DNA from: Confluentibacter citreus
GTDB lineage: Bacteria; Bacteroidota; Bacteroidia; Flavobacteriales; Flavobacteriaceae
Length of the DNA stretch: 64,000 bases
Assembly (NCBI RefSeq): GCF_002807055.1
Contig: NZ_NIXN01000001.1
Span: 682,001-746,000, forward strand
Reading direction: 5' to 3'
Shown here in pieces: positions 41,138 to 49,795 of the stretch. The notes below the pieces were generated by a model, which had not been told where the DNA came from, made no database searches, and saw only the letters and a list, made by a program, of their open reading frames with translations. The first letter of the stretch is position 1; each line of letters opens with the position of its first letter. Made by a program: the position numbers and the translations under genes.

Positions 41138-42835
41138 GTGAGAAGTTTGAAGTTTGAAAATGTTATATTTTATTGGAAGAGGTCTTGGGTCTTGGGTCTT
41201 GGTTCATTGCACACCGGTCATCGGTCTTTGGTCTTTGGTCTTTGGTCTTTTTTCTTTTTTCTATTTTCTTTTACCTCCTTTTCACAAGTAAAGTCATCCA
41301 TAGATTCTACGAAAATCAAAATTGGCGAACAAATTATATATAAAATTGAAGTTGAAACCAATCCAGGTAATTTAGTAGTATTTCCAGAAGGGCAAACGTT
41401 TATGCCTATGGAAATGATTGACTCCTATCCCATAGATACCATTAAGAATAAGGACAAATACAACCTTATAAAAAAATATGGATTAACCCAGTTTGATTCT
41501 GGAACGTACACCATTCCAAGGCAAAAAATTATTATTAGTGATAAAACATTTTTAACCGATTCTTTAAAAGTTGAGGTAAACACCATCGTTGTAGATACCC
41601 TTAAACAAGGATTATATGATATTAAACCCATTATTGAGGTTAAGGAAATAGGGAGCGATTGGTGGAAATATTTACTTTATATTTTACTACCGTTAGCTAT
41701 TGTTGGCGGATTATTGTATTGGTTTATTTGGCGAAAAAAACCACTCACGGAAGCAGAGCAAATAGCATTGCTTCCACCTTATGATAGAGCAAAACTGGCA
41801 TTGAAAAAGTTAGATGAATCTAATTATCTTGAAAACGAGGCGATAAAAGATTATTATTCTGAATTGACTTTCATCATCAGAAGATATTTGGATGAAAAGG
41901 TTTATGATAGAGCTTTAGAAAGTACTACAGACGAACTTATAAACCGCTTAAATTTATTAAAAGAAGGCAACCAAATAGACATTAGTAAAGAAGATATTAG
42001 AAATTTGGAAAGCATCTTAAAGCGTGCCGATTTGGTTAAGTTCGCCAAATCTGCTCCAGACATTGAATTGGCAAAAATGGACAGAAATACCATTGATATG
42101 GAAATAGACCATGTTAAGGAAGCACTGCCTGAACCAACAGAAGAAGAAAAACTTTTGGATGCTAAATATAAGGAAGAACTGGAACGTAAAGCCAAACGTA
42201 AAAAGATGATTGTCACGGTGGCAATATGTGTTTTTCTATTGTTTGCTACCATTACAGGATTTTCAATAAAGTATGGTTTCAGTTATGTAAAAGACACCAT
42301 CATTGGCCATGATACCAAAGAATTGTTGGAAGGTGATTGGGTAACTAGTGAGTATGGTTTTCCTCCAATAACAATTTCAACACCCGAAGTTTTAAAGCGT
42401 TTTGAAGTAAAAATTCCTGATGATTATCAAGGAAAAATGAAACTTACAACTTTCGGTTTTGAAAAACGGGGTCAGTTTACCTTATTGGTTTCAACCAGCA
42501 CATTAGCTCAAGCGCAAGATAGTTTAGATATAAACAAGGCGATAGAAGGCAATTTGAAAACATTAGAAAGCCAAGGCGCAAGAAATATTTTAACACATAA
42601 TGAAAAGTTTTCCACCCCAAATGGTGCCGATGGGGTTAAAACCTCAGGTACATTACAATATCCATTACCTGGGACTCAAAATTTCATTGATGGTAAGTAT
42701 GTGTTATTAAGCTTTGTTGCTAATAATCAAATCATTCAACAAGTTACAATATCATGGCGACAAAATGATGTGTATGCCGATGAGATGGTAGAGCGTATTT
42801 TAAATTCAGTCGAACTTAAAAAAGCTGAGGAATGA
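41138..42835 (+). CDS. BatD-like membrane protein of the Bat operon
   Basis: About 565 residues in the longest form. A signal peptide ends in FTSFSQ, followed by a periplasmic beta domain (SSIDSTKIKIGEQIIYKIEV), a membrane helix near residue 180, a cytoplasmic helical region (about 205-345), a second membrane helix near 355 and a C-terminal domain of about 190 residues. The first domain and topology resemble BatD-type proteins. No ATG is available before residue 131 or so; starts are GTG 41138 or TTG codons such as 41228. The whole N-terminus is encoded by repetitive spacer-like DNA with heptamer repeats. The stop overlaps the batA start (ATGA). Confidence 0.8.
   Translation: MRSLKFENVIFYWKRSWVLGLGSLHTGHRSLVFGLWSFFFFLFSFTSFSQVKSSIDSTKIKIGEQIIYKIEVETNPGNLVVFPEGQTFMPMEMIDSYPIDTIKNKDKYNLIKKYGLTQFDSGTYTIPRQKIIISDKTFLTDSLKVEVNTIVVDTLKQGLYDIKPIIEVKEIGSDWWKYLLYILLPLAIVGGLLYWFIWRKKPLTEAEQIALLPPYDRAKLALKKLDESNYLENEAIKDYYSELTFIIRRYLDEKVYDRALESTTDELINRLNLLKEGNQIDISKEDIRNLESILKRADLVKFAKSAPDIELAKMDRNTIDMEIDHVKEALPEPTEEEKLLDAKYKEELERKAKRKKMIVTVAICVFLLFATITGFSIKYGFSYVKDTIIGHDTKELLEGDWVTSEYGFPPITISTPEVLKRFEVKIPDDYQGKMKLTTFGFEKRGQFTLLVSTSTLAQAQDSLDINKAIEGNLKTLESQGARNILTHNEKFSTPNGADGVKTSGTLQYPLPGTQNFIDGKYVLLSFVANNQIIQQVTISWRQNDVYADEMVERILNSVELKKAEE
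41181..41250 (+). repeat. Heptanucleotide tandem repeats in an N-terminal coding region
   Basis: Three exact copies of GGTCTTG (41181-41201) and, 21 bp later, four exact copies of GGTCTTT (41223-41250). Seven is not a multiple of three, so a change in copy number would shift the frame of the BatD-like gene from any usable start codon. Confidence 0.9.
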
Positions 42836-43839
42836 TGTTTGAAGGAATAGACTTTGTAAATAAAGAATTTTTTTGGTTGTTGTTGGCTTTGCCCTTCGCT
42901 CTTCTGTGGTATATACTGAAGCATAAAAACCAAACAGCCGAACTTAAAATATCCAGTTTAAAAGGTTTTAAAATAACTAGCTCGGCCTTGCCAAAATTTA
43001 AGCATGTATTATTTGTATTGCGTTTATTGGCATTGGCATTATTGATTACTGCTTTGGCTCGGCCACAAACGGTTGACGTATCAACCAAAACGAAAACAAC
43101 AAGAGGTATAGATATTGTCATGTCCATTGATGTGTCTGCCAGTATGCTTGCCAAAGATTTGTCTCCTAATAGATTGGATGCTTTAAAAGAAGTAGCGGCG
43201 GAGTTTATAAAAGGACGGCCAAATGATAGAATAGGCTTAGTAGAATATGCTGGCGAAAGTTATACAAAAACGCCCATTACTAGCGATAAAGCCATTGTTT
43301 TACGTTCTTTAAATGATATTAAATACAATACTGTTATTGAAGGTGGAACAGCGATTGGTATGGGTTTAGCAACAGCCGTTAACCGTTTAAAAGACAGTAA
43401 AGCTAAAAGTAGAATTATTATATTACTAACAGATGGTGTAAACAATTCAGGATTTATAGACCCAAAAATAGCGAGTGAACTGGCGGTTGAATATGGCATT
43501 AAAGTATATACCATAGGTTTAGGTTCTAACGGAATGGCTTTGTCGCCTGTTGGTATAGACGCTAGAGGCGAGTTGCAATATGCCCGTGTACAAGTAGAGA
43601 TAGATGAAACCTTGTTAAAAGAAATTGCAAAAGCAACAGGAGGCATCTATTTTAGAGCTACCAATAATCAAAAGTTAGAAGAAATTTATAGTGAAATTAA
43701 TAAGTTGGAAAAAACAGACATTGAAGAATTTAAATATTCAAATTATCAAGAGCTGTATCGGCCATTAGTGCTTTTAGCATTAGGGTTGCTGTTTTTGGAA
43801 TTTCTGCTAAGAAATACGCTGTTTAGAAGCTTTGTTTAG
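42832..43839 (+). CDS. batA: BatA, VWA-domain membrane protein
   Basis: A 335-residue inner-membrane protein: two N-terminal membrane helices, a VWA domain (about 93-290) and a C-terminal helix (about 308-328). The MIDAS metal site is intact: DVSAS beginning near residue 100, with the later Thr (GGTAIG) and LLTDGVNNSG. VWA domains bind protein partners through the metal, and MoxR is the expected ATPase partner. The start overlaps the upstream stop by 4 bp, showing translational coupling. Confidence 0.95.
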   Translation: MMFEGIDFVNKEFFWLLLALPFALLWYILKHKNQTAELKISSLKGFKITSSALPKFKHVLFVLRLLALALLITALARPQTVDVSTKTKTTRGIDIVMSIDVSASMLAKDLSPNRLDALKEVAAEFIKGRPNDRIGLVEYAGESYTKTPITSDKAIVLRSLNDIKYNTVIEGGTAIGMGLATAVNRLKDSKAKSRIIILLTDGVNNSGFIDPKIASELAVEYGIKVYTIGLGSNGMALSPVGIDARGELQYARVQVEIDETLLKEIAKATGGIYFRATNNQKLEEIYSEINKLEKTDIEEFKYSNYQELYRPLVLLALGLLFLEFLLRNTLFRSFV

Positions 43840-43957
43840 TAGAAGATAGACAAAAGACAAAAGCTGTTAGATGTTAGGCAAAAGAAAACAGATAAAAGAT
43901 TAGTGAATTCGTGGCATAGGACAACTAAACAAATCCACAAAAAAAAGACAAACAACA

Positions 43958-44995
43958 ATGTATCAACTAGATGAAAAAATATGGTTTTGGGTTTTAGGGA
44001 TTATTCCTGTTATAATCCTCATTTTTTTGATGCTTCAAATTTGGAAATACAGAACGCAAAAAAAATTTGCTGACAAACAATTACTTAACAGGTTAAGTCC
44101 AAATAAGTCCGTATTTAAATCAATTTTAAAAATTAGTGTATTGTGTTTAGCTTTCGCATGTTTGGCTATGGCGTTAGTAAATCCAAAAATTGGCACAAAA
44201 TTAGAAACCATTAAACGCGAAGGTGTTGATATTGTTTTTGCCATTGATGTATCTAAAAGTATGTTGGCAGAAGATATCGCACCAAATAGATTGGATAAAT
44301 CTAAGCAATTGGTTACTCAAATCATAAATAATTTGGCAAGCGACCGCATTGGCATTATTGCTTATGCAGCCAAAGCATTTCCACAATTGCCCATTACAAC
44401 AGATTATGCAGCGGCAAAAATGTTTTTGAATAACATGAACACAGACATGATGTCGTCTCAAGGAACGGCTATAAATGAAGCCATTAAACTATCGCAAACT
44501 TATTTTGATGATGACGAGCAAACCAATAAAGTGCTGATTATTATTTCTGATGGAGAAGATCATAGCGAAGAAGCTGTTGCCATGGCGGAAGCAGCCAGCG
44601 AGGAAGGTATTCGAATTTTTACCATAGGTGTGGGCGATGTAAAAGGAGGCCCTATTCCAGAAAAAAAGAATGGCATTATTTTAAATTATAAAAAAGATAA
44701 TGATGGACAAACAGTCATTACAAAATTGAACGAAGAAACGCTTCAAGACATTGCTGATGTTGCAAATGGGGCATACATAAATGGAAAAAATACTAGTGAC
44801 GTTGTAAAAAATATTGGAGACATATTAAATCAAATGGATAAAACCGAGTTTGAAACCAAACAATACGCCGATTTTAAAAGTCAATTTCAATGGTTTTTAG
44901 GTTTTGGTATTTTCTTTTTGCTTTTAGATATTTTTTTGTTGGAACGAAAAACAGCTTGGTTAAAAAAATTGAATTTATTCAATGAGAATTTTTAG
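43958..44995 (+). CDS. batB: BatB, VWA-domain membrane protein
   Basis: A 345-residue paralogue of BatA with the same layout: helices near 10-28 and 55-75, VWA domain about 90-290, C-terminal helix about 312-332. MIDAS residues are DVSKS near residue 97, SQGTAI and IISDGEDHSEEA. BatA and BatB share the PNRLD segment after the MIDAS loop, supporting duplication. It is separated from batA by 118 bp of low-complexity spacer. Confidence 0.95.
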   Translation: MYQLDEKIWFWVLGIIPVIILIFLMLQIWKYRTQKKFADKQLLNRLSPNKSVFKSILKISVLCLAFACLAMALVNPKIGTKLETIKREGVDIVFAIDVSKSMLAEDIAPNRLDKSKQLVTQIINNLASDRIGIIAYAAKAFPQLPITTDYAAAKMFLNNMNTDMMSSQGTAINEAIKLSQTYFDDDEQTNKVLIIISDGEDHSEEAVAMAEAASEEGIRIFTIGVGDVKGGPIPEKKNGIILNYKKDNDGQTVITKLNEETLQDIADVANGAYINGKNTSDVVKNIGDILNQMDKTEFETKQYADFKSQFQWFLGFGIFFLLLDIFLLERKTAWLKKLNLFNENF

Positions 44996-45089
44996 TTTAT
45001 ACAAACAATAAATTAAGTTTTTATTTTATAAATTTTTTAACTAACAAAAAACCAAGGTTTTATATCTTGGTATGAAGAATTAAAGAAGT

Positions 45090-45896
45090 ATGAACAAATC
45101 GATTTTTATAGTAATATTAATGATAACATCATTTTCTTTTGCACAAGAGCAAGAGAAGGAAGATGTGAAAGCGATAAGAAACGCCAATAATTATGTGTAC
45201 GAAGGCAATACATTATTGGCAGATAAAGATGATTTTGTTTCGGCCGAAATGGAGTACAGAAAAGCTATTTCAGAACGACCAACTACAACGGCCGGCATCT
45301 ATAATCTAGGAAATTCATATTATAAAAGTAAAAATTACGAAGAGGCGTTATATCGACTTGAACAAGCTTCAAAGATTGCAACTTCCAAAGAGGAAAAACA
45401 CAAAGCTTTTCATAATATGGGAAATATTTTAATGAAAAACAAAAAGTGCAAGGAAGCTGTCGAGGTTTATAAAAGCGCTTTGAGAAATGACCCTACAGAC
45501 GATGAAACACGTTATAATTTAGCTTTAGCAAAGGAGTGTGCCGAACAGCAAAAAGACCAAAATAAAGACGACGAGAACAAAGACGACAAAGAGGATAAAA
45601 AAGACCAAGACAAAAAGGACGATAATAAAGATAAGGGCGATAACAAAGAGGATGATAAGGGCCAAAACGACCAAGACAAAAAGGAAAGTGACGATAAAAA
45701 GGATGACCAAGGTCAACCGAAAGATGAAAAGGACAATAAAGAACCTCAACAACCAAAGCCTCAGCCAGGCCAATTATCTCCTCAACAAATAAAAAATATT
45801 TTAGAGGCCATGAACAATCAAGAACAGAAAGTTCAGGAAAAAATAAATGCCGAAAAACAAAAAGGCGTTAAAGTAAAAACAGAAAAGGATTGGTAA
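45090..45896 (+). CDS. batC: BatC, TPR protein with charged low-complexity tail
   Basis: A 268-residue exported protein: signal peptide (about 1-18), two to three tetratricopeptide repeats (about 30-150, with NLGNSYYKSKNYEEALYRLE), then a K/D/N/Q-rich disordered stretch (about 150-225) and a short conserved C-terminal segment (SPQQIKNILEAMNNQEQKVQ). The charged region is almost pure Lys/Asp in the reading frame; shifted frames are open only because of this composition. BatC is thought to act in the periplasm with BatA and BatB. Preceded by a small hairpin, ACCAAG/CTTGGT, at 45051-45071. Confidence 0.93.
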   Translation: MNKSIFIVILMITSFSFAQEQEKEDVKAIRNANNYVYEGNTLLADKDDFVSAEMEYRKAISERPTTTAGIYNLGNSYYKSKNYEEALYRLEQASKIATSKEEKHKAFHNMGNILMKNKKCKEAVEVYKSALRNDPTDDETRYNLALAKECAEQQKDQNKDDENKDDKEDKKDQDKKDDNKDKGDNKEDDKGQNDQDKKESDDKKDDQGQPKDEKDNKEPQQPKPQPGQLSPQQIKNILEAMNNQEQKVQEKINAEKQKGVKVKTEKDW

Positions 45897-45901
45897 AACG
45901 A

Positions 45902-45964
45902 ATTACGAATTACAGGTATCGAACATTGATTTTACTCTAAGTCACATTCGTAATCTGTAATTCG
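45902..45964. repeat. Competing inverted repeats in batC-batD spacer
   Basis: CGAATTACAG (45906-45915) pairs with CTGTAATTCG (45955-45964), while the overlapping ATTACGAAT (45902-45910) pairs with ATTCGTAAT (45946-45954). The two foldings exclude each other in part. Confidence 0.65.
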
Positions 45965-45978
45965 AAAATCGTAAATGT

Positions 45979-47748
45979 ATGATAAAGCTAATAAAACACA
46001 TATCGTTATTAATTATACTGCTTGCAACAAGCATCATGTTTGCTCAGGTAAAATTTGAGGCAAAGGTTAGCAAGAATAGGCTTGGTGTTAATGAACGTTT
46101 ACGAATTGATTTTGAAATGAATCAAGATGGGGATAATTTTAATCCACCGGACTTTTCAGATTTTAGGGTTGTAGGTGGTCCAAATCAATCGGTTAGTAAT
46201 TCATGGATTAACGGGGTAAGATCGTATCATAAAACCTACAGTTATTTTTTAGCACCAAAGCAACAAGGAAATTTCACCATAAGTCAAGCCTCCATTAGTA
46301 TTGATGGAGAAACCTATAAAACAACACCAATTAAAATTACAGTAACTTCAGCTATAGATATTCCTAAAGACCCTAACGACCCAGATTATCTTGCTGAAGA
46401 AACAGTTCATTTGGTTGCTGAAGTTTCAAAAACAAATCCGTATTTAAATGAAGCCATTACAGTTGTTTATAAACTTTACGTTTCACCAAGCACAGGTGTG
46501 GAAGATTCGCGTGAAATAAGCAGCCCAAGGTATAATGATTTTTGGAGTCAGAATATTGATAGCCAAGGTCAAAGGGTTCAGGTGGGAACTTTCAATGGTG
46601 AAGAATATCGGTTTTTAGTTTGGCGCAAAACCGTATTATATCCTCAAAAAACAGGTAAGTTGGACATAGAACCATTAAGCATTGATGTTACCGTAATAGT
46701 ACCAACAAATAGGCGAGATATCTTTGGCAATGTGTTAACTAAAAAAATTAAAAGAACGATCACTGCCGGCAATAAAACCATTAACGTTAGGCCATTACCA
46801 GAGACTGGAAAACCGATTGATTTTACTGGAGCTGTAGGCAATTTTGATTTTAAAGTATCTACTACAAAAACACAGTTGGACGCTTCCGAATCGTTACAAG
46901 CAACTGTTGAGGTTACAGGAAATGGTAATTTAAAATTATTCAATGTGCCTAAGTTAACCTTGCCAAGTTCATTAGAGGTTTATGAACCCGAACACAATGA
47001 GAATGTTAAAACCGATTTGGCTGGTATGCAAGGACGTATTGCAGACACATACACTATAGTTCCTCAGTACAAAGGGAAATACCCCATCCCGAGTATTTCG
47101 TTTTCATATTTCGATCCAAAAACAGAAACCTATAAAACTTTAAATTCCAGCGAAATAGTTATTGATGTTTTAGAAGGTCCTGCTTCTGGCTCGGTAGCTA
47201 ATGCCAATTCTGGAAGCATAAAGCAACAAGTGGTTTTAAATAAAGACCAGTTTGCTTTTATTAAAACACAAACTAATTTTTCATCTACGACATCCAGTTA
47301 TTTTTTCAAAACGCCATTATTTTGGAGTGCTTTATTATTGCCGTTTTTAGCAATTCCATTAGCGATCGTGATAAGACGGAAAAAAGCAGACAGAGATGCC
47401 GATGTATATGGAAACAGAATACGAATGGCCGATAAATTGGCTAAAAAATATTTAAGCAATGCTAAAAAAGCACTTGGCAAAAAAGAAGAATTTTATATTG
47501 CTATGGAAAAAGCATTACACAATTATTTAAAAGCCAAATTGCATATAGAAACTAGTGATTTAAGTAAAGATAAAATTACCGAATTGCTTTTGGAGAGAGG
47601 AGTTGAAACTGCAACGATGACAGACTTCAACAATATTATGTTGAATTGTGATTTGGCTAGATATACACCTATTACCGCAGTTACTATGCAGGAAGATTAT
47701 GAGAAAGCTGCAAAAACCATTTCATTAATTGACAAACAAGCCCGTTAA
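45979..47748 (+). CDS. batD: BatD family protein (aerotolerance operon)
   Basis: A 589-residue exported protein: signal peptide (about 1-22), several beta-sandwich domains forming the periplasmic part (about 25-420), one membrane helix near 440-462 and a cytoplasmic helical tail (about 470-585). The opening KFEAKVSKNRLGVNERLRID and the later NPYLNEAITVVYKLYVS are typical of the BatD/oxygen-tolerance family. Its N-terminal domain is related to that of the shorter BatD-like protein earlier in the operon. It is followed immediately by batE. Confidence 0.95.
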   Translation: MIKLIKHISLLIILLATSIMFAQVKFEAKVSKNRLGVNERLRIDFEMNQDGDNFNPPDFSDFRVVGGPNQSVSNSWINGVRSYHKTYSYFLAPKQQGNFTISQASISIDGETYKTTPIKITVTSAIDIPKDPNDPDYLAEETVHLVAEVSKTNPYLNEAITVVYKLYVSPSTGVEDSREISSPRYNDFWSQNIDSQGQRVQVGTFNGEEYRFLVWRKTVLYPQKTGKLDIEPLSIDVTVIVPTNRRDIFGNVLTKKIKRTITAGNKTINVRPLPETGKPIDFTGAVGNFDFKVSTTKTQLDASESLQATVEVTGNGNLKLFNVPKLTLPSSLEVYEPEHNENVKTDLAGMQGRIADTYTIVPQYKGKYPIPSISFSYFDPKTETYKTLNSSEIVIDVLEGPASGSVANANSGSIKQQVVLNKDQFAFIKTQTNFSSTTSSYFFKTPLFWSALLLPFLAIPLAIVIRRKKADRDADVYGNRIRMADKLAKKYLSNAKKALGKKEEFYIAMEKALHNYLKAKLHIETSDLSKDKITELLLERGVETATMTDFNNIMLNCDLARYTPITAVTMQEDYEKAAKTISLIDKQAR

Positions 47749-47749
47749 A

Positions 47750-48499
47750 ATGAAGCATCTATTTTACATTCTAGCATTATTGTTTAGTACAATTAGTTTT
47801 GCGCAAAATAATGCCTTATTTGAAAAAGGCAACACGCTCTATAATCAGGGAAAATATAATGAAGCTATCGAGGCCTATAAAGCGATTATTGATACAAAAA
47901 ATCATTCGGCAGAAGTATATTATAATTTGGGTAATGCTTATTATAAATTAAATAAAGTAGCACCAAGTATATATTATTTTGAAAAAGCGTTACAATTAGC
48001 TCCAAATGATAATGATATAAAAAACAATTTAGCATTTGCTAGAAACATGACTATTGATGCTATTGACGCCATTCCAGAGGCAGCATTATCCAAACTTATA
48101 AATAACATAACGAATTACATGACGTTTGATGGCTGGGCAAAAACATCAGTTGTCTTGGTTCTTTGTTTTGTTGTCTTATTTCTATTCTACTATTTTGCCT
48201 ACTCCTCCTTGAGAAAACGAATGGCTTTTATAGGCAGTATGGTGTCGTTGTTTCTAATAGTCATTACTTTAACACTAGCTTTTCATAAATTCAATTTAGA
48301 TAAAAATGAGAAACCCGCTATTGTTTTTGTTCAAGAAAGTAAAGTGAAGGCCGAACCTAATTTACGAAGCGAAGAATCGTTTACACTTCATGAAGGAACT
48401 AAAGTTCATATTTTAGATACCGTTAAAAGTTGGAAGAAAATCAAATTGGCCGACGGAAAAACGGGGTGGATTCCCGAAGAAGATATAAAAGCACTTTAA
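47750..48499 (+). CDS. batE: BatE, TPR and SH3-like domain protein
   Basis: A 249-residue protein ending the Bat operon. It has a signal peptide (about 1-18), two tetratricopeptide repeats (about 20-95, YNLGNAYYKLNKVAPSIYYFEKAL), two membrane helices (about 130-150 and 160-180) and a bacterial SH3-like domain (about 190-249, VKAEPNLRSEESF, then DGKTGWIPEEDI). I chose ATG 47750, one base after the batD stop; the longer frame overlapping batD lacks a clean signal peptide. Confidence 0.93.
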   Translation: MKHLFYILALLFSTISFAQNNALFEKGNTLYNQGKYNEAIEAYKAIIDTKNHSAEVYYNLGNAYYKLNKVAPSIYYFEKALQLAPNDNDIKNNLAFARNMTIDAIDAIPEAALSKLINNITNYMTFDGWAKTSVVLVLCFVVLFLFYYFAYSSLRKRMAFIGSMVSLFLIVITLTLAFHKFNLDKNEKPAIVFVQESKVKAEPNLRSEESFTLHEGTKVHILDTVKSWKKIKLADGKTGWIPEEDIKAL

Positions 48500-48534
48500 T
48501 TTAATTAGGTTACCTTTAAAACAAATAAATTTTA

Positions 48535-49161
48535 ATGAACATAGATAGCATATTCGAAAATAACAAAAAATGGATTCAAGAGAAATTAGACGTTGATGCT
48601 AATTATTTTGAGGATTTAGGAAAAGGACAAACGCCAGAATTACTTTATATAGGATGCTCAGATAGTCGTGTGTCTACCGAAGAACTCATGGGAGCAAAAC
48701 CGGGCGAAGTTTTTGTGCATCGAAATATAGCGAATATGGTTATAAGCATCGATTTAAACGTCATGTCAGTCGTGAATTATGCTGTAGATTCTTTAAAAGT
48801 AAAACATATAATCGTTTGTGGGCATTATGCTTGTGGAGGCGTAAAAGCTGCCATGCAATCTGTGGATTTAGGACTTTTAAATCCGTGGTTACGTAATATT
48901 CGAGATGTTTATAGAATTCATAAAAATGAATTGAACATTATTTCTGATGAGGAAAAAAAGTATGACAGACTTGTTGAGTTGAACGTTCAAGAGCAATGTG
49001 TAAACCTTATAAAAACATCGGCAGTACAAAAAGCAGTAAGAGAACGTGGTTTAACGGTACATGGTTGGGTGTTTGATGTACATACGGGAAAAATTATCGA
49101 TCTAAAAATAGATTTTGATGATATCCTTAAAAACATCAGAGAGATTTATCATTTAGACTAA
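48535..49161 (+). CDS. Beta-class carbonic anhydrase
   Basis: A 208-residue zinc enzyme that interconverts CO2 and bicarbonate. Zinc ligands and the Asp-Arg dyad are exactly placed: C41, D43 and R45 in CSDSRVS, H97 and C100 in CGHYACGG. Length is normal for a beta-CA. Bicarbonate could feed carboxylases such as acetyl-CoA carboxylase. It is 35 bp after batE and may be the last gene of that transcript. It is convergent with cvpA. Confidence 0.96.
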   Translation: MNIDSIFENNKKWIQEKLDVDANYFEDLGKGQTPELLYIGCSDSRVSTEELMGAKPGEVFVHRNIANMVISIDLNVMSVVNYAVDSLKVKHIIVCGHYACGGVKAAMQSVDLGLLNPWLRNIRDVYRIHKNELNIISDEEKKYDRLVELNVQEQCVNLIKTSAVQKAVRERGLTVHGWVFDVHTGKIIDLKIDFDDILKNIREIYHLD

Positions 49162-49177
49162 TGTCCTCTGCATTTTT

Positions 49178-49708
49178 TTATTCTTCATTTCCCTCATCTT
49201 CAACAAGGTCTTCTCCTATGGGTTTGCCGTTTACAATAATATTAGGAAAAATAGATGGGACTATAGATTTTACAGGATTGTAAAGAACAGATTCCTCCGT
49301 GTCTTTGTCTGTCACAAACAAAATATTGGCATTCATTTTATCCACTACAATTAAAAACACACTTAATATCAATACGGTTTTTAACCCACCAAAAGCAGCG
49401 CCTAAAATTTTATTGAAAAGCCCAAGCATAGCAAAATCGGCTATTTTGGTGAGTGCTTTTCCCGCCAAAGCAATGATCAATACAATAATGACAAAAGTGC
49501 CGACAAGCGCCACCATATTAACCGTATTTTCTTCCCACTCGACTCTATCCTTCAAAAAAGAAGCTAAGTAACTACTAAAATGAAATGCCCCATAAATACC
49601 AGCAATTAAAGCCACTACCGAAGCCAATTCCACAAAAAAACCGTTTACAAATCCACGCACCAATCCTAAAATTAGTAAGGCAAGTAAAATCAAATCCAAA
49701 ATACTCAT
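49178..49708 (-). CDS. CvpA family membrane protein
   Basis: A 176-residue inner-membrane protein with four membrane helices spread over residues 1-130. The family opening (SILDLILLALLILGLVRGFV) and the internal Gly-rich segment near residue 105 are clear. The C-terminal 45 residues are soluble and acidic. E. coli CvpA is needed for colicin V production and envelope stress tolerance; the role here is unknown. It has its own -7 box, back-to-back with that of the next gene. Confidence 0.92.
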   Translation of the reverse strand: MSILDLILLALLILGLVRGFVNGFFVELASVVALIAGIYGAFHFSSYLASFLKDRVEWEENTVNMVALVGTFVIIVLIIALAGKALTKIADFAMLGLFNKILGAAFGGLKTVLILSVFLIVVDKMNANILFVTDKDTEESVLYNPVKSIVPSIFPNIIVNGKPIGEDLVEDEGNEE

Positions 49709-49724
49709 AATGCAAATATTTTAT

Positions 49725-49732
49725 CAAATATA
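49725..49732 (-). promoter_or_regulatory. -7 promoter box (TATATTTG) of cvpA
   Basis: Exact TAnnTTTG match on the minus strand, 16 bp before the cvpA ATG. It is only 3 bp from a -7 box on the other strand. Confidence 0.6.
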
Positions 49733-49735
49733 AGT

Positions 49736-49743
49736 TAACTTTG
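49736..49743 (+). promoter_or_regulatory. -7 promoter box (TAACTTTG) of small unknown gene
   Basis: Exact TAnnTTTG match followed by C, about 52 bp before ATG 49796. Confidence 0.55.
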
Positions 49744-49795
49744 CAAAAGTTCAACTTTGAAACTTTTTTTAACCTTTTACTTTGCAACTAACGAA

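Noticed and set aside
41181-41250. CRISPR-like or tandem-repeat array
   Set aside because: Units are 7 bp without spacers; treated as a simple sequence repeat within a coding region. No CRISPR array or cas gene was seen in the window.
45538-45792. 84-codon Lys/Thr-rich open frame inside batC, plus long minus-strand frames over the same bases
   Set aside because: They are side effects of the AAR/GAY-rich low-complexity tract that encodes the Lys/Asp tail of BatC; no start signals or other coding features.
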